Shown in pieces: positions 8,114 through 15,503 of a stretch of DNA of 64,000 nucleotides. Each line of letters begins with the position of its first letter. The stretch's first letter is position 1. The notes beneath the pieces were generated by a model, which worked only from the letters and a program-made list of their open reading frames with translations, was not told the DNA's origin and searched no databases. The position numbers were made by a program, and so were the translations under genes. This DNA comes from Scatosoma sp045576335 (GTDB taxonomy: Bacteria; Bacillota; Clostridia; Christensenellales; Borkfalkiaceae): the NCBI GenBank assembly GCA_045576335.1, contig JAZNGH010000028.1, forward strand, positions 62,001 to 126,000, read 5' to 3'.

Positions 8114-8653
8114 TCAACGCATACCTGCCCCCTTCCAACGCTCGATAATCTCCAAAATTTTGCTTTTATATATCACGTTTTCCCCCGAGGTAAAGCAAAG
8201 GGGCGGATAGACCACGCACCACCAGTTATCCCCCTCGCCCTTGCCAAGCTCGACGATCAGCGCGGTATATTCTCCCGCGGGCAGGGTGTATTCCCCGTAA
8301 ACGCGGGTGGGGAAGCTCTCCGTCTTGATTTGTACGCGCGCTCCGTACGAAAAACCGTTCCGCGCCAGAACGCGTTTTGCGGCAAGCTCTACGCCCGCTA
8401 TATTTTCCCGCACGCCCGCCTCCGCTTCCGCTTTCGTTTGGTAGCTCGCCACAAGCGGCGTGAGATACTCAACGATTTCGTCGCGAACGAGGTATTTCAC
8501 CGCTTGCGCTTGCGCCTCGTTGGAATCCGCGCGGATATGAATACGGAAATACCCGTTCCCCGCGCCCTCACTCGGCGTGCAAACGCTCGAAAATCCGACC
8601 GCCGTTAAACTTATTATGAATAACATTAAAAAAATTATGCAAAGCTTTTTCAT
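8114..8653 (-). CDS. spoIIR: Stage II sporulation protein R
   Basis: A forespore-secreted signal that triggers SpoIIGA to process pro-sigma-E in the mother cell. The 179 residues have an N-terminal signal (KKLCIIFLMLFIISLTAV), the family motif IHIRADSNEAQAQAVKYLVRD and the C-terminal NWWCVVYPPLCF motif. The ATG at 8651-8653 has GGAGG 10 bases upstream; an in-frame start nine codons earlier lacks a site. Upstream, GTATA at 8709-8713 (minus strand) could be part of a forespore sigma-F/G promoter, but the -10 match is poor. It probably heads the spoIIR-sleB-ypeB operon, an unusual joining of an early and two later forespore genes. Confidence 0.94.
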   Translation of the reverse strand: MKKLCIIFLMLFIISLTAVGFSSVCTPSEGAGNGYFRIHIRADSNEAQAQAVKYLVRDEIVEYLTPLVASYQTKAEAEAGVRENIAGVELAAKRVLARNGFSYGARVQIKTESFPTRVYGEYTLPAGEYTALIVELGKGEGDNWWCVVYPPLCFTSGENVIYKSKILEIIERWKGAGMR

Positions 8654-8732
8654 AAAAAAATAACCTCCGTGAAGATACACGAAAGTTATTGACGGTATTT
8701 TATGAATTTATACGTATTTTATCGCAAAATAG

Positions 8733-9236
8733 TCACTTCTTATCCGACCATTTATGGTCGTGCAGCTCCCCCTCCTCCAAAAGGTCGGGATAATCGCTTT
8801 GGCGCAAGGCTTCGTATAAAGCGATTGCGACCGAGTTTCCAAGGTTGAGCGAACGCGCCGCGTCGCGCATAGGGATACGCAAGCAGGTTTCCTCGTTGTT
8901 CATCAAAAGCTCTTCGGGCAAGCCCTTCGTCTCTTTCCCGAACACGAGAAAATCGCCGTCCTTAAAGCTTACGTCGCTGTGGCGGTGTCTGCCCTTGGTC
9001 GTGAAATAAAAAAATCTGCCGCTCGGATATTTGGCAAGCAGCTCGTCAAAGCTGTCGTAATAGCATATATCGACGAGATGCCAATAATCCAAGCCCGCAC
9101 GTTTGAGATACTTGTCCGTCACCTCAAATCCAAGCGGACGGACCATATGCAATTTTGTTCCCGTCGCGGCACAAGTTCTTGCGATATTGCCCGCGTTTTG
9201 CGGAATTTCCGGCTCAACCAAAACGATATTAAACAT
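8733..9236 (-). CDS. trmL: tRNA (cytidine(34)-2'-O)-methyltransferase
   Basis: A SPOUT-class enzyme methylating the wobble ribose of tRNA-Leu using S-adenosylmethionine. The 167 residues carry the family motifs: PEIPQNAGNIARTCAATG near 9-26, LVFGKETKGLPEELL, and the knot-forming RSLNLGNSVAIALYEALRQ. The ATG at 9234-9236 begins the conserved MFNIVLVEPEIP after AAAGGAAAG; the reading frame is open 37 codons further upstream but with no family similarity. A promoter at 9444-9472 would give it a leader of about 200 bases. Confidence 0.94.
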   Translation of the reverse strand: MFNIVLVEPEIPQNAGNIARTCAATGTKLHMVRPLGFEVTDKYLKRAGLDYWHLVDICYYDSFDELLAKYPSGRFFYFTTKGRHRHSDVSFKDGDFLVFGKETKGLPEELLMNNEETCLRIPMRDAARSLNLGNSVAIALYEALRQSDYPDLLEEGELHDHKWSDKK

Positions 9237-9443
9237 AATTTCTTTCCTTTTAGGCGATATCACAATAAGCGGTTGATTAGAAAAATTTTTATTTTTCGTT
9301 TTGACGAGAAAAATACAAGAAAGACAAGCAAATACACAAGGGCGCATACCCGCTGTGGTATGTAACCGTGTGTTTTGCGTAGGATTTCGCCGTATTTTTC
9401 CGTCAAAAATCGACCGAATGTTGGGATATTGCCTATATATAAT

Positions 9444-9495
9444 ATTGTACTAAAAAACGAGCTTTTTGGCAAGCGTTTTGGCATTGTTTTACAAT
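9444..9495. promoter_or_regulatory. Divergent promoters of trmL (-) and rubrerythrin (+)
   Basis: In the 336-base gap 9237-9572, minus-strand TTGCCA (9467-9472), 17 bases and TACAAT (9444-9449) face trmL. Plus-strand TTGGCA (9466-9471), 18 bases and TACAAT (9490-9495) face the rubrerythrin. The two -35 boxes are the same bases read on opposite strands, so the promoters should compete. Nothing else coding is convincing in the gap. Confidence 0.6.
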
Positions 9496-9572
9496 CAAAA
9501 GCGAGAATAACGGCATACGGCCTTTCACATACTAACGCCAGAAGGCAACGGCTTTCGAAAGGACGGTTTATT

Positions 9573-10169
9573 ATGCAATTTGAACAAACGGAAACTTATA
9601 AAAACCTTGCCCGTAGCTTTGCGGGCGAATGTCAAGCGGGTATGCGCTATCAAATGATTGCAAAGCTCGCAATGCAGGAAAAAATGAAAACGCTTGCAGA
9701 CGCGATCCGTACGATCGCCAAAAATGAAACGGTACACGCTACGCAATTTTTCAACAAGATCATTGAAAAGACGGGCAGTCGCGAGAATATTGAGTTTGAC
9801 GCGGGCTATCCCTTTCATACGGGTACGCTTGCAGAAGCCTTAAAATTCGCGTCCTCGGACGAGAGAAACGAATCGGAAGAGATTTATCCCGCTTTCGCCG
9901 TTACGGCGCAAAGAGAGGGCTTTGAGGACATTGCCGCGCTGTATAGAATGATTGCGGAGGTGGAACGTCAACACAAGATTATTTTTCAGTATCTTTGCGA
10001 CGGCGTGAAGAACGGAACGCTGTATAAGAGCGAAAGTCCTATCCTTTGGATATGCAGCGAATGTGGGCATATGCAGGTCGCAAACCAAGCTTGGAAGATT
10101 TGCCCGCTTTGTAAAGCAGAGCAAGGCTACGTGGATTTGCACCTTCCTTTTGAGGGTGTAAGAGAATAA
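9573..10169 (+). CDS. Rubrerythrin-type peroxidase
   Basis: A non-haem di-iron protein that reduces hydrogen peroxide in anaerobes. The 198 residues hold a ferritin-like four-helix domain with ligands at Glu19 (FAGEC), Glu52 and His55 (NETVHA), further Glu residues and EVERQH in the second half. A C-terminal rubredoxin-like domain has two Cys pairs (CSECGHMQ and ICPLCKAEQGYV). The ATG at 9573 follows AAAGGACGG. It is one of the few plus-strand genes and is followed by two microprotein genes and a strong terminator, which suggests a small oxidative-stress operon. Confidence 0.93.
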   Translation: MQFEQTETYKNLARSFAGECQAGMRYQMIAKLAMQEKMKTLADAIRTIAKNETVHATQFFNKIIEKTGSRENIEFDAGYPFHTGTLAEALKFASSDERNESEEIYPAFAVTAQREGFEDIAALYRMIAEVERQHKIIFQYLCDGVKNGTLYKSESPILWICSECGHMQVANQAWKICPLCKAEQGYVDLHLPFEGVRE

Positions 10170-10223
10170 CGAACGAGATTTTCAAAAAGTCTTTGTCTTT
10201 ATTATTTTTAAGGAGTGAAAATT

Positions 10224-10352
10224 ATGAAAAACAACAATCAAAACAACCAAAAAAACAAGAACTGCGGCAGCAAAAATTGCGGTAACAAGAACTGCGGCAA
10301 CAACAAAAATTCCAACAACCACAGCTATGAAAATGGCGGCAACAACGACTAA
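10224..10352 (+). CDS. 42-residue Asn/Lys-rich microprotein with Cys-Gly repeats
   Basis: Not a recognised family. AAGGAG lies 8 bases before the ATG, one of the better ribosome sites in the window. The product begins MKNNNQNNQKNKN, then has three near-identical CG units (NCGSK, NCGNK, NCGNN) and ends NHSYENGGNND. With three cysteines, no hydrophobic stretch and about half Asn+Lys, it looks like a soluble metal- or thiol-handling peptide or a spore-type structural peptide (inference). It lies 54 bases after the rubrerythrin and overlaps the next small gene by 20 bases in another frame. Confidence 0.6.
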   Translation: MKNNNQNNQKNKNCGSKNCGNKNCGNNKNSNNHSYENGGNND

Positions 10353-10497
10353 AAAGCGCAATAGCCGCATACCTGCCCCCACCCAACGTGCGTTGGAGCT
10401 TTTTCCTGAGCCGTCGAATACGGATATTAACGGAAGCTATACGGGCAGACCGAAAAACAAAAAGGAAGTCCCCGTGCAGGACGCGGACGACTTATAA
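10333..10497 (+). CDS. 54-residue small protein ending PVQDADDL
   Basis: Begins MAATTKKRNSRIPAP and ends NGSYTGRPKNKKEVPV plus QDADDL. From memory, a GSYTG...PVQDADDL tail occurs in short uncharacterised clostridial proteins; I could not check this. The start may be 10333 or the in-frame ATG at 10327. Neither has a clear ribosome site, and the gene starts inside the preceding microprotein gene (+1 frame), so translation is probably coupled to it. A strong terminator follows 10 bases after the stop. Function unknown. Confidence 0.6.
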   Translation: MAATTTKKRNSRIPAPTQRALELFPEPSNTDINGSYTGRPKNKKEVPVQDADDL

Positions 10498-10506
10498 AAC
10501 GTAAAT

Positions 10507-10540
10507 AAACCGTTCGGGTGACAGCCCGAACGGTTTATCT
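10507..10540 (+). terminator. Intrinsic terminator of the rubrerythrin-microprotein operon
   Basis: A perfect 12-bp stem, AAACCGTTCGGG (10507-10518) with CCCGAACGGTTT (10525-10536), 6-base loop, followed by ATCTTTTATTTT. Confidence 0.92.
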
Positions 10541-10717
10541 TTTATTTTCCTAAAATAGCCTTGCTTTTTTCGATAAATTTGGGGCGCAAATACTCCTCTG
10601 CAAACGCGTGCATAGCCCTTTACTAATAACGTAGCAATTTGCGCTTTTTCTCCCACCCGTTTACTCACCTTATCATACCACGCGGAACGTTAGCGTATTT
10701 TTTCCTTATATCAATAA

Positions 10718-10743
10718 AAAGGAAGCAGCTACCTGCTTCCTTT
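10718..10743 (-). terminator. Intrinsic terminator of the zinc-ribbon gene
   Basis: An 11-bp perfect stem, AAAGGAAGCAG/CTGCTTCCTTT, with a 4-base loop and a T-rich tail on the minus strand. It lies just past the stop of 10749-11282. Confidence 0.88.
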
Positions 10744-10748
10744 GTTTA

Positions 10749-11282
10749 TTAGAAATCGTCGTCTTTCTTCTTGCGCTTTTTTGCGCCGCTCTTGGGCGTA
10801 GGAGAAACGTCGTCGTCGAAGTCGTCGTCATCATCGTCGTCGTCATCGTCGTCATCGTCATCCATATCGTAATAATCGTCGGCGGAAACGTATTCGAAAT
10901 CGTCCTCCTCGTTTTCCGTTTCTTCCTCCTCTTCTTCCTCTTCGTCAAATTCGGAATCGGGAATACCCAAATCAAGGTCCTCGTCCTCGTCGTCAAGATA
11001 GCTTCTCCACGACGCGTCCTCTTTATCCTCGTCCTCGTCCGTTTCTTCGTCCTCGTATTGTGCTTTCTTCTTACATTCCTCACACATCTTTTCGCCAAAC
11101 GCCATATAGTTCTCGCCACAAACGGGGCAAAGCTCCGTTTCTTCTACTGCTTCTTCTGCTTCGAAATCGTCGGAAAAAGTCTTTTCTCCGCTCAATTCCT
11201 TTACGCAAACCTCGCAATATTCCCTCTCGTCCGCGTCGATAAAATTCAATTCGCATCTGGGGCATATTATATATCTTGCCAT
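10749..11282 (-). CDS. Zinc-ribbon protein with a long poly-acidic tail
   Basis: The 177 residues carry four CxxC pairs in the first ~75 (CPRC, CEVC, CPVC, CEEC), consistent with two zinc ribbons. About 100 residues dominated by Asp and Glu follow, including an uninterrupted run of 14 Asp, and a short basic end (KKRKKKDDDF). No enzyme motif is seen. Acidic tails of this kind are found on nucleic-acid mimics and RNA-polymerase- or chaperone-associated proteins (inference only). It is transcribed alone from a good promoter at 11338-11366. Confidence 0.75.
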   Translation of the reverse strand: MARYIICPRCELNFIDADEREYCEVCVKELSGEKTFSDDFEAEEAVEETELCPVCGENYMAFGEKMCEECKKKAQYEDEETDEDEDKEDASWRSYLDDEDEDLDLGIPDSEFDEEEEEEEETENEEDDFEYVSADDYYDMDDDDDDDDDDDDDDFDDDVSPTPKSGAKKRKKKDDDF

Positions 11283-11337
11283 ATCGTTTCTCCCTCGTCG
11301 TTTCGGCTTTCGCCGTCCACCATATTGATTTTGCTAT

Positions 11338-11366
11338 ATTATATTAAGAATTATGAATTTTGTAAA
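11338..11366 (-). promoter_or_regulatory. Promoter of the zinc-ribbon gene
   Basis: TTTACA (11361-11366), 17 bases and TATAAT (11338-11343) on the minus strand. The leader contains a CGGC-GAAA-GCCG hairpin at 11304-11315. Confidence 0.7.
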
Positions 11367-11415
11367 CCGTTTTTATAGCGTTTTTGAATATTTTTTTGAA
11401 TTTTTTTGAAAAAAG

Positions 11416-11444
11416 AAAGGTCGCGACCGTTCGGTGCGACCTTT
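11416..11444 (-). terminator. Intrinsic terminator of the 812-residue lipoprotein gene
   Basis: A 9-bp stem, AAAGGTCGC/GCGACCTTT, followed on the minus strand by a TTCTTTTTTCAAAA tail. Confidence 0.85.
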
Positions 11445-11450
11445 TCGCCT

Positions 11451-13889
11451 TTATTCTTGCTTTTCTTCCGCTTCCGCCGTTGCTTCTACGGGTGCTTCCT
11501 CCGTCGTGACAGCTTCCTCAACAGGCGTTTCCTCAACAGGTGCTTCTTCCTCCGAAGCTTCCTCTTCGGGAGCTTCCTCTACGGGTGCTTCTTCTGCCGC
11601 TTCCGTAGGCGTTTCCTCCGCGCTATCGTCCGCATATACGTCGATAGACTTATCGTCGGTGGTGTCGATTTGCTTACGCTTATATGCGTTTACGGTTGCG
11701 TCCTCTTCCGCTTTCTTTGCTTTCTTCTTCTTGAAATAAATCACGAGTACGACCGCAACTACCGCGCCGACAATCAATACGCTGCCGCAAACGATTAACG
11801 CAATCGCCCAGTCGGGCAAGCCCTCGTCGGTGGTTTCCTCTTCCTCGGGTTGCATAAGGCTATCCACCCAAGCGGTTTGAATTTCCTCTTTATCCGCCGC
11901 GGTGATATCGCCTACGCGGGAGATAAACGCGTTTTCATACTTGAATTCCGCCGCCGTTGCGCCCTCTTTCACAGCGAATTTTGCCACGAAATCGTCAAAT
12001 TCTTTCGCTTGATAGCTACCGTAGAGCGTTCTTACGTCCTCAAAAGCCGTCGTTTCGCCCGTGCGGAAATAGTATTCCATAGCCGCCTGCAATTTCTCGT
12101 AAGAGGAATATTTTGCAGCGTTGATATAATCGAGAACGGCGTTATATTCTTCGTTTGCCGCCTTAATTTCCGCCGCCGTGCCCATCTTCGCCGCGTAGAT
12201 ATAGTTATACGCGTTAGAGCCGAACAGCTGTGCGTTTGCGTACAGCACGGTATTGCCGAAGAATTCGGGCTTATACCATTCCGTCGTGAAATCCACGAAA
12301 TCGAGCTTTAACGGCTGATATTCCGCATTTTCGGGGCGGTTTGCAAGCATTGCGGCGTAATTATCCGCCGTACCGTCGTATTTAATTCTCGTCAAGGCTT
12401 GACCGTTGGCGTTATCGCCCTCGCTTGCCGCGTAATAATACAGGAATTTGCCCGTTTTATCCACTTTATACGGCGTTGCAGAGGAAATACCTTCCACCAT
12501 CACCGTCGTCGAAATTGCGCCGTTTTGCGCGTCGTAATGCGCTCTTACGAGGTTGCTGTTCGTCGAATCGAGATATACGTAGTAATGCGTATCGCCGTCC
12601 TTGAAAATGAGAGCAGAGCCCGTATTGTTGGTGTTGGGCGCAACGATTTCCAAATTCTCTTCCTTGTTGCCGTTTACGACGTTCCATTCGCTTTGCGTCT
12701 TTGCGTCCGCAACGTAGTAAAGCTTCGCGCTTTCGCCTGCCGAGCCAGACGTCGTAATCGTCGAACGAGTGAAATACAGCCCGCCGTCACGATAGCCGTT
12801 GATCGTATACGAGTAGCCCTCGCCAAGTACCGTCGATTCGGTGGTTTGATCCCAGTTGAACTGGGTTTTTTCAATCGCGCTCTTACCGATACCGTCCAAA
12901 ACGAGCGTACCAAGGTTTACGTACGGATAGGTCGAATAATCGTTGAGGTCGTACTTTTCCGCGCTGCCCTCCGCCTTCAATTTCTCGTTCTGCTTTTTCA
13001 TATACCCGTCGAACGAGTATTCCTTGATAGAGACGTCGCCGTTGTATACGGTATATTTTTCGTTCGCGCCGTCTTCGTCTGCCGTCGCCGTTGCGTTTAC
13101 GCGGTAGATTTGGTTGTATTTTTCGGTGATATTGCTTTCAAAGCTCACCGTAACGCCCATCGTGTAATAAACGTCCGCGCTTTCCGCGTTTTCGGTGTCG
13201 AAATAGTAATCGGACGCACCCTTGACAAGCGTAGTCGTTTCACCCGTTGCGGTGTTGTACGAACGGAGATATTTTACCGTCGAGCTTTCTTCCGTGACCG
13301 ATTCCACGTACAAGCAATATACGTCCTTTTTACCGTCGTTGTTCTTGTCCACGCCCGGTTGTACGAAACGGTACGCCGATTTATTGTCCGAAAGACGGAA
13401 ATAGTAACTGTTCATGTGCCCTTCCGAGCCGTCCAGCTTCGCGCGCTTGAAATCCAAATAGGTATTTTCCACGACGCCGTGCGTGCTCTTACCCGTCGTA
13501 GGCGTTGCATAGTACACGTAATCGTCGTAAATATAAATACCCGCGTCGTAATTTTGTGCAACGAACAGGGACGGAACGACCGTTTTCACGGTGTCGTCGG
13601 TGAAGTTGCCCGCCGCAAGGTCGGCTTTGGAAACGCGCATCAGCGCGGCTTTTACGACCTCGCCGTACACGTTGCTCGCCGTGTAATCTTCTTGACCGTT
13701 GATAAAGTAGATATAATCGCCCTTTTCCACGGCAAACCCGCCGTTGGAAGAAACGGCAGCCGCCGCGTCGAAGCCCGTGCCAAGCGTTTCCCCTTTATAA
13801 TCCGCTACGTCGCCGCAACCGACGAACGCCGTCGATACACAAACCGTCGCAAGCGCAATACCGAGTACTTTTTTAATCTTATCCCTCAT
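11451..13889 (-). CDS. Large lipoprotein with C-terminal membrane helix and acidic tail
   Basis: The 812 residues start with a lipoprotein signal (lipobox AFVGC, Cys25). The ~650-residue outer part has repeated short motifs of the type DYIYFINGQ, DYVYYATPT, GGLYFTRS and HYYVYLDS, which resemble beta-propeller (DUF5050-like) blades. A membrane helix at about 694-717 (IALIVCGSVLIVGAVVAVVLVIYF) is followed by KKKKAKK and a ~90-residue Glu/Pro/Ala tail of EEAPVEE-like repeats. By the positive-inside rule the tail is cytoplasmic, so the protein would be anchored twice. It is monocistronic, with promoter 13971-13999 and a terminator. Function unknown. Confidence 0.8.
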   Translation of the reverse strand: MRDKIKKVLGIALATVCVSTAFVGCGDVADYKGETLGTGFDAAAAVSSNGGFAVEKGDYIYFINGQEDYTASNVYGEVVKAALMRVSKADLAAGNFTDDTVKTVVPSLFVAQNYDAGIYIYDDYVYYATPTTGKSTHGVVENTYLDFKRAKLDGSEGHMNSYYFRLSDNKSAYRFVQPGVDKNNDGKKDVYCLYVESVTEESSTVKYLRSYNTATGETTTLVKGASDYYFDTENAESADVYYTMGVTVSFESNITEKYNQIYRVNATATADEDGANEKYTVYNGDVSIKEYSFDGYMKKQNEKLKAEGSAEKYDLNDYSTYPYVNLGTLVLDGIGKSAIEKTQFNWDQTTESTVLGEGYSYTINGYRDGGLYFTRSTITTSGSAGESAKLYYVADAKTQSEWNVVNGNKEENLEIVAPNTNNTGSALIFKDGDTHYYVYLDSTNSNLVRAHYDAQNGAISTTVMVEGISSATPYKVDKTGKFLYYYAASEGDNANGQALTRIKYDGTADNYAAMLANRPENAEYQPLKLDFVDFTTEWYKPEFFGNTVLYANAQLFGSNAYNYIYAAKMGTAAEIKAANEEYNAVLDYINAAKYSSYEKLQAAMEYYFRTGETTAFEDVRTLYGSYQAKEFDDFVAKFAVKEGATAAEFKYENAFISRVGDITAADKEEIQTAWVDSLMQPEEEETTDEGLPDWAIALIVCGSVLIVGAVVAVVLVIYFKKKKAKKAEEDATVNAYKRKQIDTTDDKSIDVYADDSAEETPTEAAEEAPVEEAPEEEASEEEAPVEETPVEEAVTTEEAPVEATAEAEEKQE

Positions 13890-13970
13890 TGTAAAGGACT
13901 CCTTGATAATAAAAGTTTCAAATACGTATAAGTTTTAGGGCGCATATACGCCCACTTTTACGCATATTCT

Positions 13971-13999
13971 ATTATAACTCAAAACGCCGATTAAAGCAA
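13971..13999 (-). promoter_or_regulatory. Promoter of the 812-residue lipoprotein gene
   Basis: TTGCTT (13994-13999), 17 bases and TATAAT (13971-13976) on the minus strand. The leader carries a GGGCG-CATATA-CGCCC dyad at 13938-13953. Confidence 0.72.
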
Positions 14000-14071
14000 T
14001 CCTTTTTTCCCTTTTTTTGTGTGAATTTTTAGGAAATTGCCCGAAATTTTCAATTAGGAGGTATTTTTGCC

Positions 14072-14305
14072 GTGGAGCCGTTCGGAATATTGCGATTTTT
14101 ACAAGCCCTTCAAGACCTCGCGCCCGTTTTTAAGACGGAAGAAGGAAGCGAGGCAAACCCCGCCAAGCCCTCTGATACGGGCGAAAAAACGACGAAAAAT
14201 GCGCCGCAGGATATTCCCTCGGAAAAATCCCCGACGCACGCACAGGACGCCGTTTTGGGCTTTTTGGAAGCCCACGACGCGCGCGCAAAAAGAACGAAAA
14301 AATGA
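14072..14305 (+). CDS. Small hypothetical protein (77 residues)
   Basis: Begins MEPFGILRFLQALQDLAPV, continues through a Pro/Thr/Lys-rich linker and ends AVLGFLEAHDARAKRTKK, giving two short helices around a flexible middle. The GTG start (14072) lies 10 bases after AGGAGG. A TTG at 14067 in another frame is better spaced but would give an implausibly Arg/Lys/Trp-rich product. The stop codon lies inside the left inverted repeat of the element at 14302-14491, so the C-terminus may have been altered by its insertion. Function unknown. Confidence 0.5.
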   Translation: MEPFGILRFLQALQDLAPVFKTEEGSEANPAKPSDTGEKTTKNAPQDIPSEKSPTHAQDAVLGFLEAHDARAKRTKK

Positions 14306-14491
14306 CAGAATGGGAACGCTTGCGTGTTCGTGAATTGAAAAGCCTTGCTTTTCGTGGAATGAAAACCTGAAGGTTTTCAATTCACTGCATAGAGATACAC
14401 TCGACTACGGCTATCGCCGCCGCTCGGTATGACGGGGGTGGCGGGTGAACGCTAACGCCTCCGCTCGGTATGACACACCCCATTCTGTCAT
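14302..14491. repeat. MITE-like element with 13-bp terminal inverted repeats
   Basis: Bounded by perfect inverted repeats ATGACAGAATGGG (14302-14314) and CCCATTCTGTCAT (14479-14491). Inside are a second perfect inverted pair, GTGAATTGAAAA (14330-14341) with TTTTCAATTCAC (14374-14385), two nested hairpins (GAAAAGC/GCTTTTC and AAAACCT/AGGTTTT), and two direct copies of CCGCTCGGTATGAC. There is no coding capacity, and a target duplication is not obvious. Confidence 0.65.
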
Positions 14492-14595
14492 ACCGACCGA
14501 GCACAAGCGAGTGGAGCGTATCCCCACTCTTTCATTCTGAATGAAGCGTTAGCGCAATGAAGAATCTCGGCGGCGCGCAAAATGACAATATACGA
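14492..14595. repeat. Adjoining intergenic repeat-like sequence
   Basis: Continues the structured block with CATTCTGAATG (14533-14543) and ATGAAGAATCTCGG. These are phrases I associate with dispersed intergenic repeats in gut Firmicutes (memory, unverified). ACCGACCGAGC (14491-14501) partly inverts the GCTCGGT of the preceding element. No gene is seen between 14306 and 14641. Confidence 0.4.
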
Positions 14596-14627
14596 AAAAA
14601 GAAACGGCAGAATTGCCGTTTCTTTTT
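14596..14627 (-). terminator. Intrinsic terminator of rplM-rpsI
   Basis: A 14-bp stem, AAAAAGAAACGGCA/TGCCGTTTCTTTTT, with loop GAAT, 14 bases beyond the rpsI stop on the minus strand. Confidence 0.9.
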
Positions 14628-14641
14628 GGTTGTCTTTGAAA

Positions 14642-15055
14642 TTATCTCTTCGAGAACTGAGGAGCACGACGAGCTTTCTTCAAGCCGTACTTCTTTCTTT
14701 CCTTTGCACGAGGGTCACGCGTAAGGAAGCCTGCCGCTTTGAGTACGGGACGGCTGTTTTCTTCCGCTTCGAGAAGCGCGCGCGCCACGCCAAGACGGAT
14801 AGCACCCGCCTGACCCGTGTAACCGCCGCCGATTACGTTTACGAGTACGTCGTACTTGCCCTCTGCTTCAACGGCAACGAGGGGTTGCTTTACGATATAC
14901 TGCAAAGTACCTTGGGGGAAATAGTCTTCAAAAGCGCGGTCGTTGATTACGATCGTACCATTGCCGCCGGGGATTAAGCGAACGCGAGCGATCGCCTTCT
15001 TTCTTCTGCCCGTTCCCCAGAATTGAATTTTCTTTTTAACGTTTGCTTTTGCCAT
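14642..15055 (-). CDS. rpsI: 30S ribosomal protein S9
   Basis: A small-subunit protein whose C-terminal arginine tail reaches the P-site tRNA. The 137 residues show the S9 signature: FWGTGRRKKAIARVRL near the start, GGGYTGQAGAIRLGVARAL in the middle, LTRDPRAKERKKYGLKKARR and the terminal QFSKR. It lies 16 bases after rplM, the standard pairing, and both end at the terminator at 14596. Confidence 0.98.
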   Translation of the reverse strand: MAKANVKKKIQFWGTGRRKKAIARVRLIPGGNGTIVINDRAFEDYFPQGTLQYIVKQPLVAVEAEGKYDVLVNVIGGGYTGQAGAIRLGVARALLEAEENSRPVLKAAGFLTRDPRAKERKKYGLKKARRAPQFSKR

Positions 15056-15071
15056 TTTTCAATCCTCTCTT

Positions 15072-15503
15072 TTAGTCTATTTTGAGTACTTCGGGCTTTT
15101 GTGCCGCGTGGTTGTGTTCCGCGCCCTTATAAACGCGAAGCTTTTTCAGCATTACTCTGCCAAGACTGTTTTTGGGAAGCATACCTTTCACAGCTTCGTA
15201 AACGGCAAGGTCGCTCTTTTCCGCCATCAATTTCTTGTAGGGGATTTCTTTCAAGCCGCCGATGTAGCCCGTGTGATATCTGTAAAATTTATCTTCCAAC
15301 TTCTTACCCGTCAAAACGACTTTGTCCGTATTGATAACGATAACGAAATCGCCCGTATCAACGTTGGGAGTGAAGGTGGGTTTGTGCTTACCGCGAAGAA
15401 CGGAAGCGACGCGGGTAGCGAGACGACCGAGGGGCAAACCCGCCGCGTCTACAACATACCATTTTCTCTCAACCGTTTCGGCGTGCGCCATATAGGTTTT
15501 CAT
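15072..15503 (-). CDS. rplM: 50S ribosomal protein L13
   Basis: An early-assembling large-subunit protein. The 143 residues include the family motifs KWYVVDAAGLPLGRLAT, LRGKHKPTFTPNVDTGDFV and VKGMLPKNSLGRVMLKKLRVY. GGAG lies about 10 bases before the ATG. It is first in the rplM-rpsI operon, with a promoter and a structured ~119-base leader upstream, where L13 autoregulation is plausible as in other bacteria. Confidence 0.98.
   Translation of the reverse strand: MKTYMAHAETVERKWYVVDAAGLPLGRLATRVASVLRGKHKPTFTPNVDTGDFVIVINTDKVVLTGKKLEDKFYRYHTGYIGGLKEIPYKKLMAEKSDLAVYEAVKGMLPKNSLGRVMLKKLRVYKGAEHNHAAQKPEVLKID

Noticed and set aside
9260..9484. 74-codon minus-strand frame upstream of trmL
   Set aside because: Starts upstream of the predicted trmL transcription start, with no ribosome site and no domain.
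10182..10382. Minus-strand frame with a Val/Ala-rich translation opposite the microprotein genes
   Set aside because: No ribosome site; the hydrophobic composition is simply the complement of the Asn-rich codons. The plus-strand frames have a strong ribosome site and terminator.
10546..10717. Possible decayed minus-strand gene (reads such as MHAFAEEYLRPKF and KAQIATLLVKGY in different frames)
   Set aside because: Short, needs a frameshift, and no family is recognisable. Not enough to call a pseudogene.
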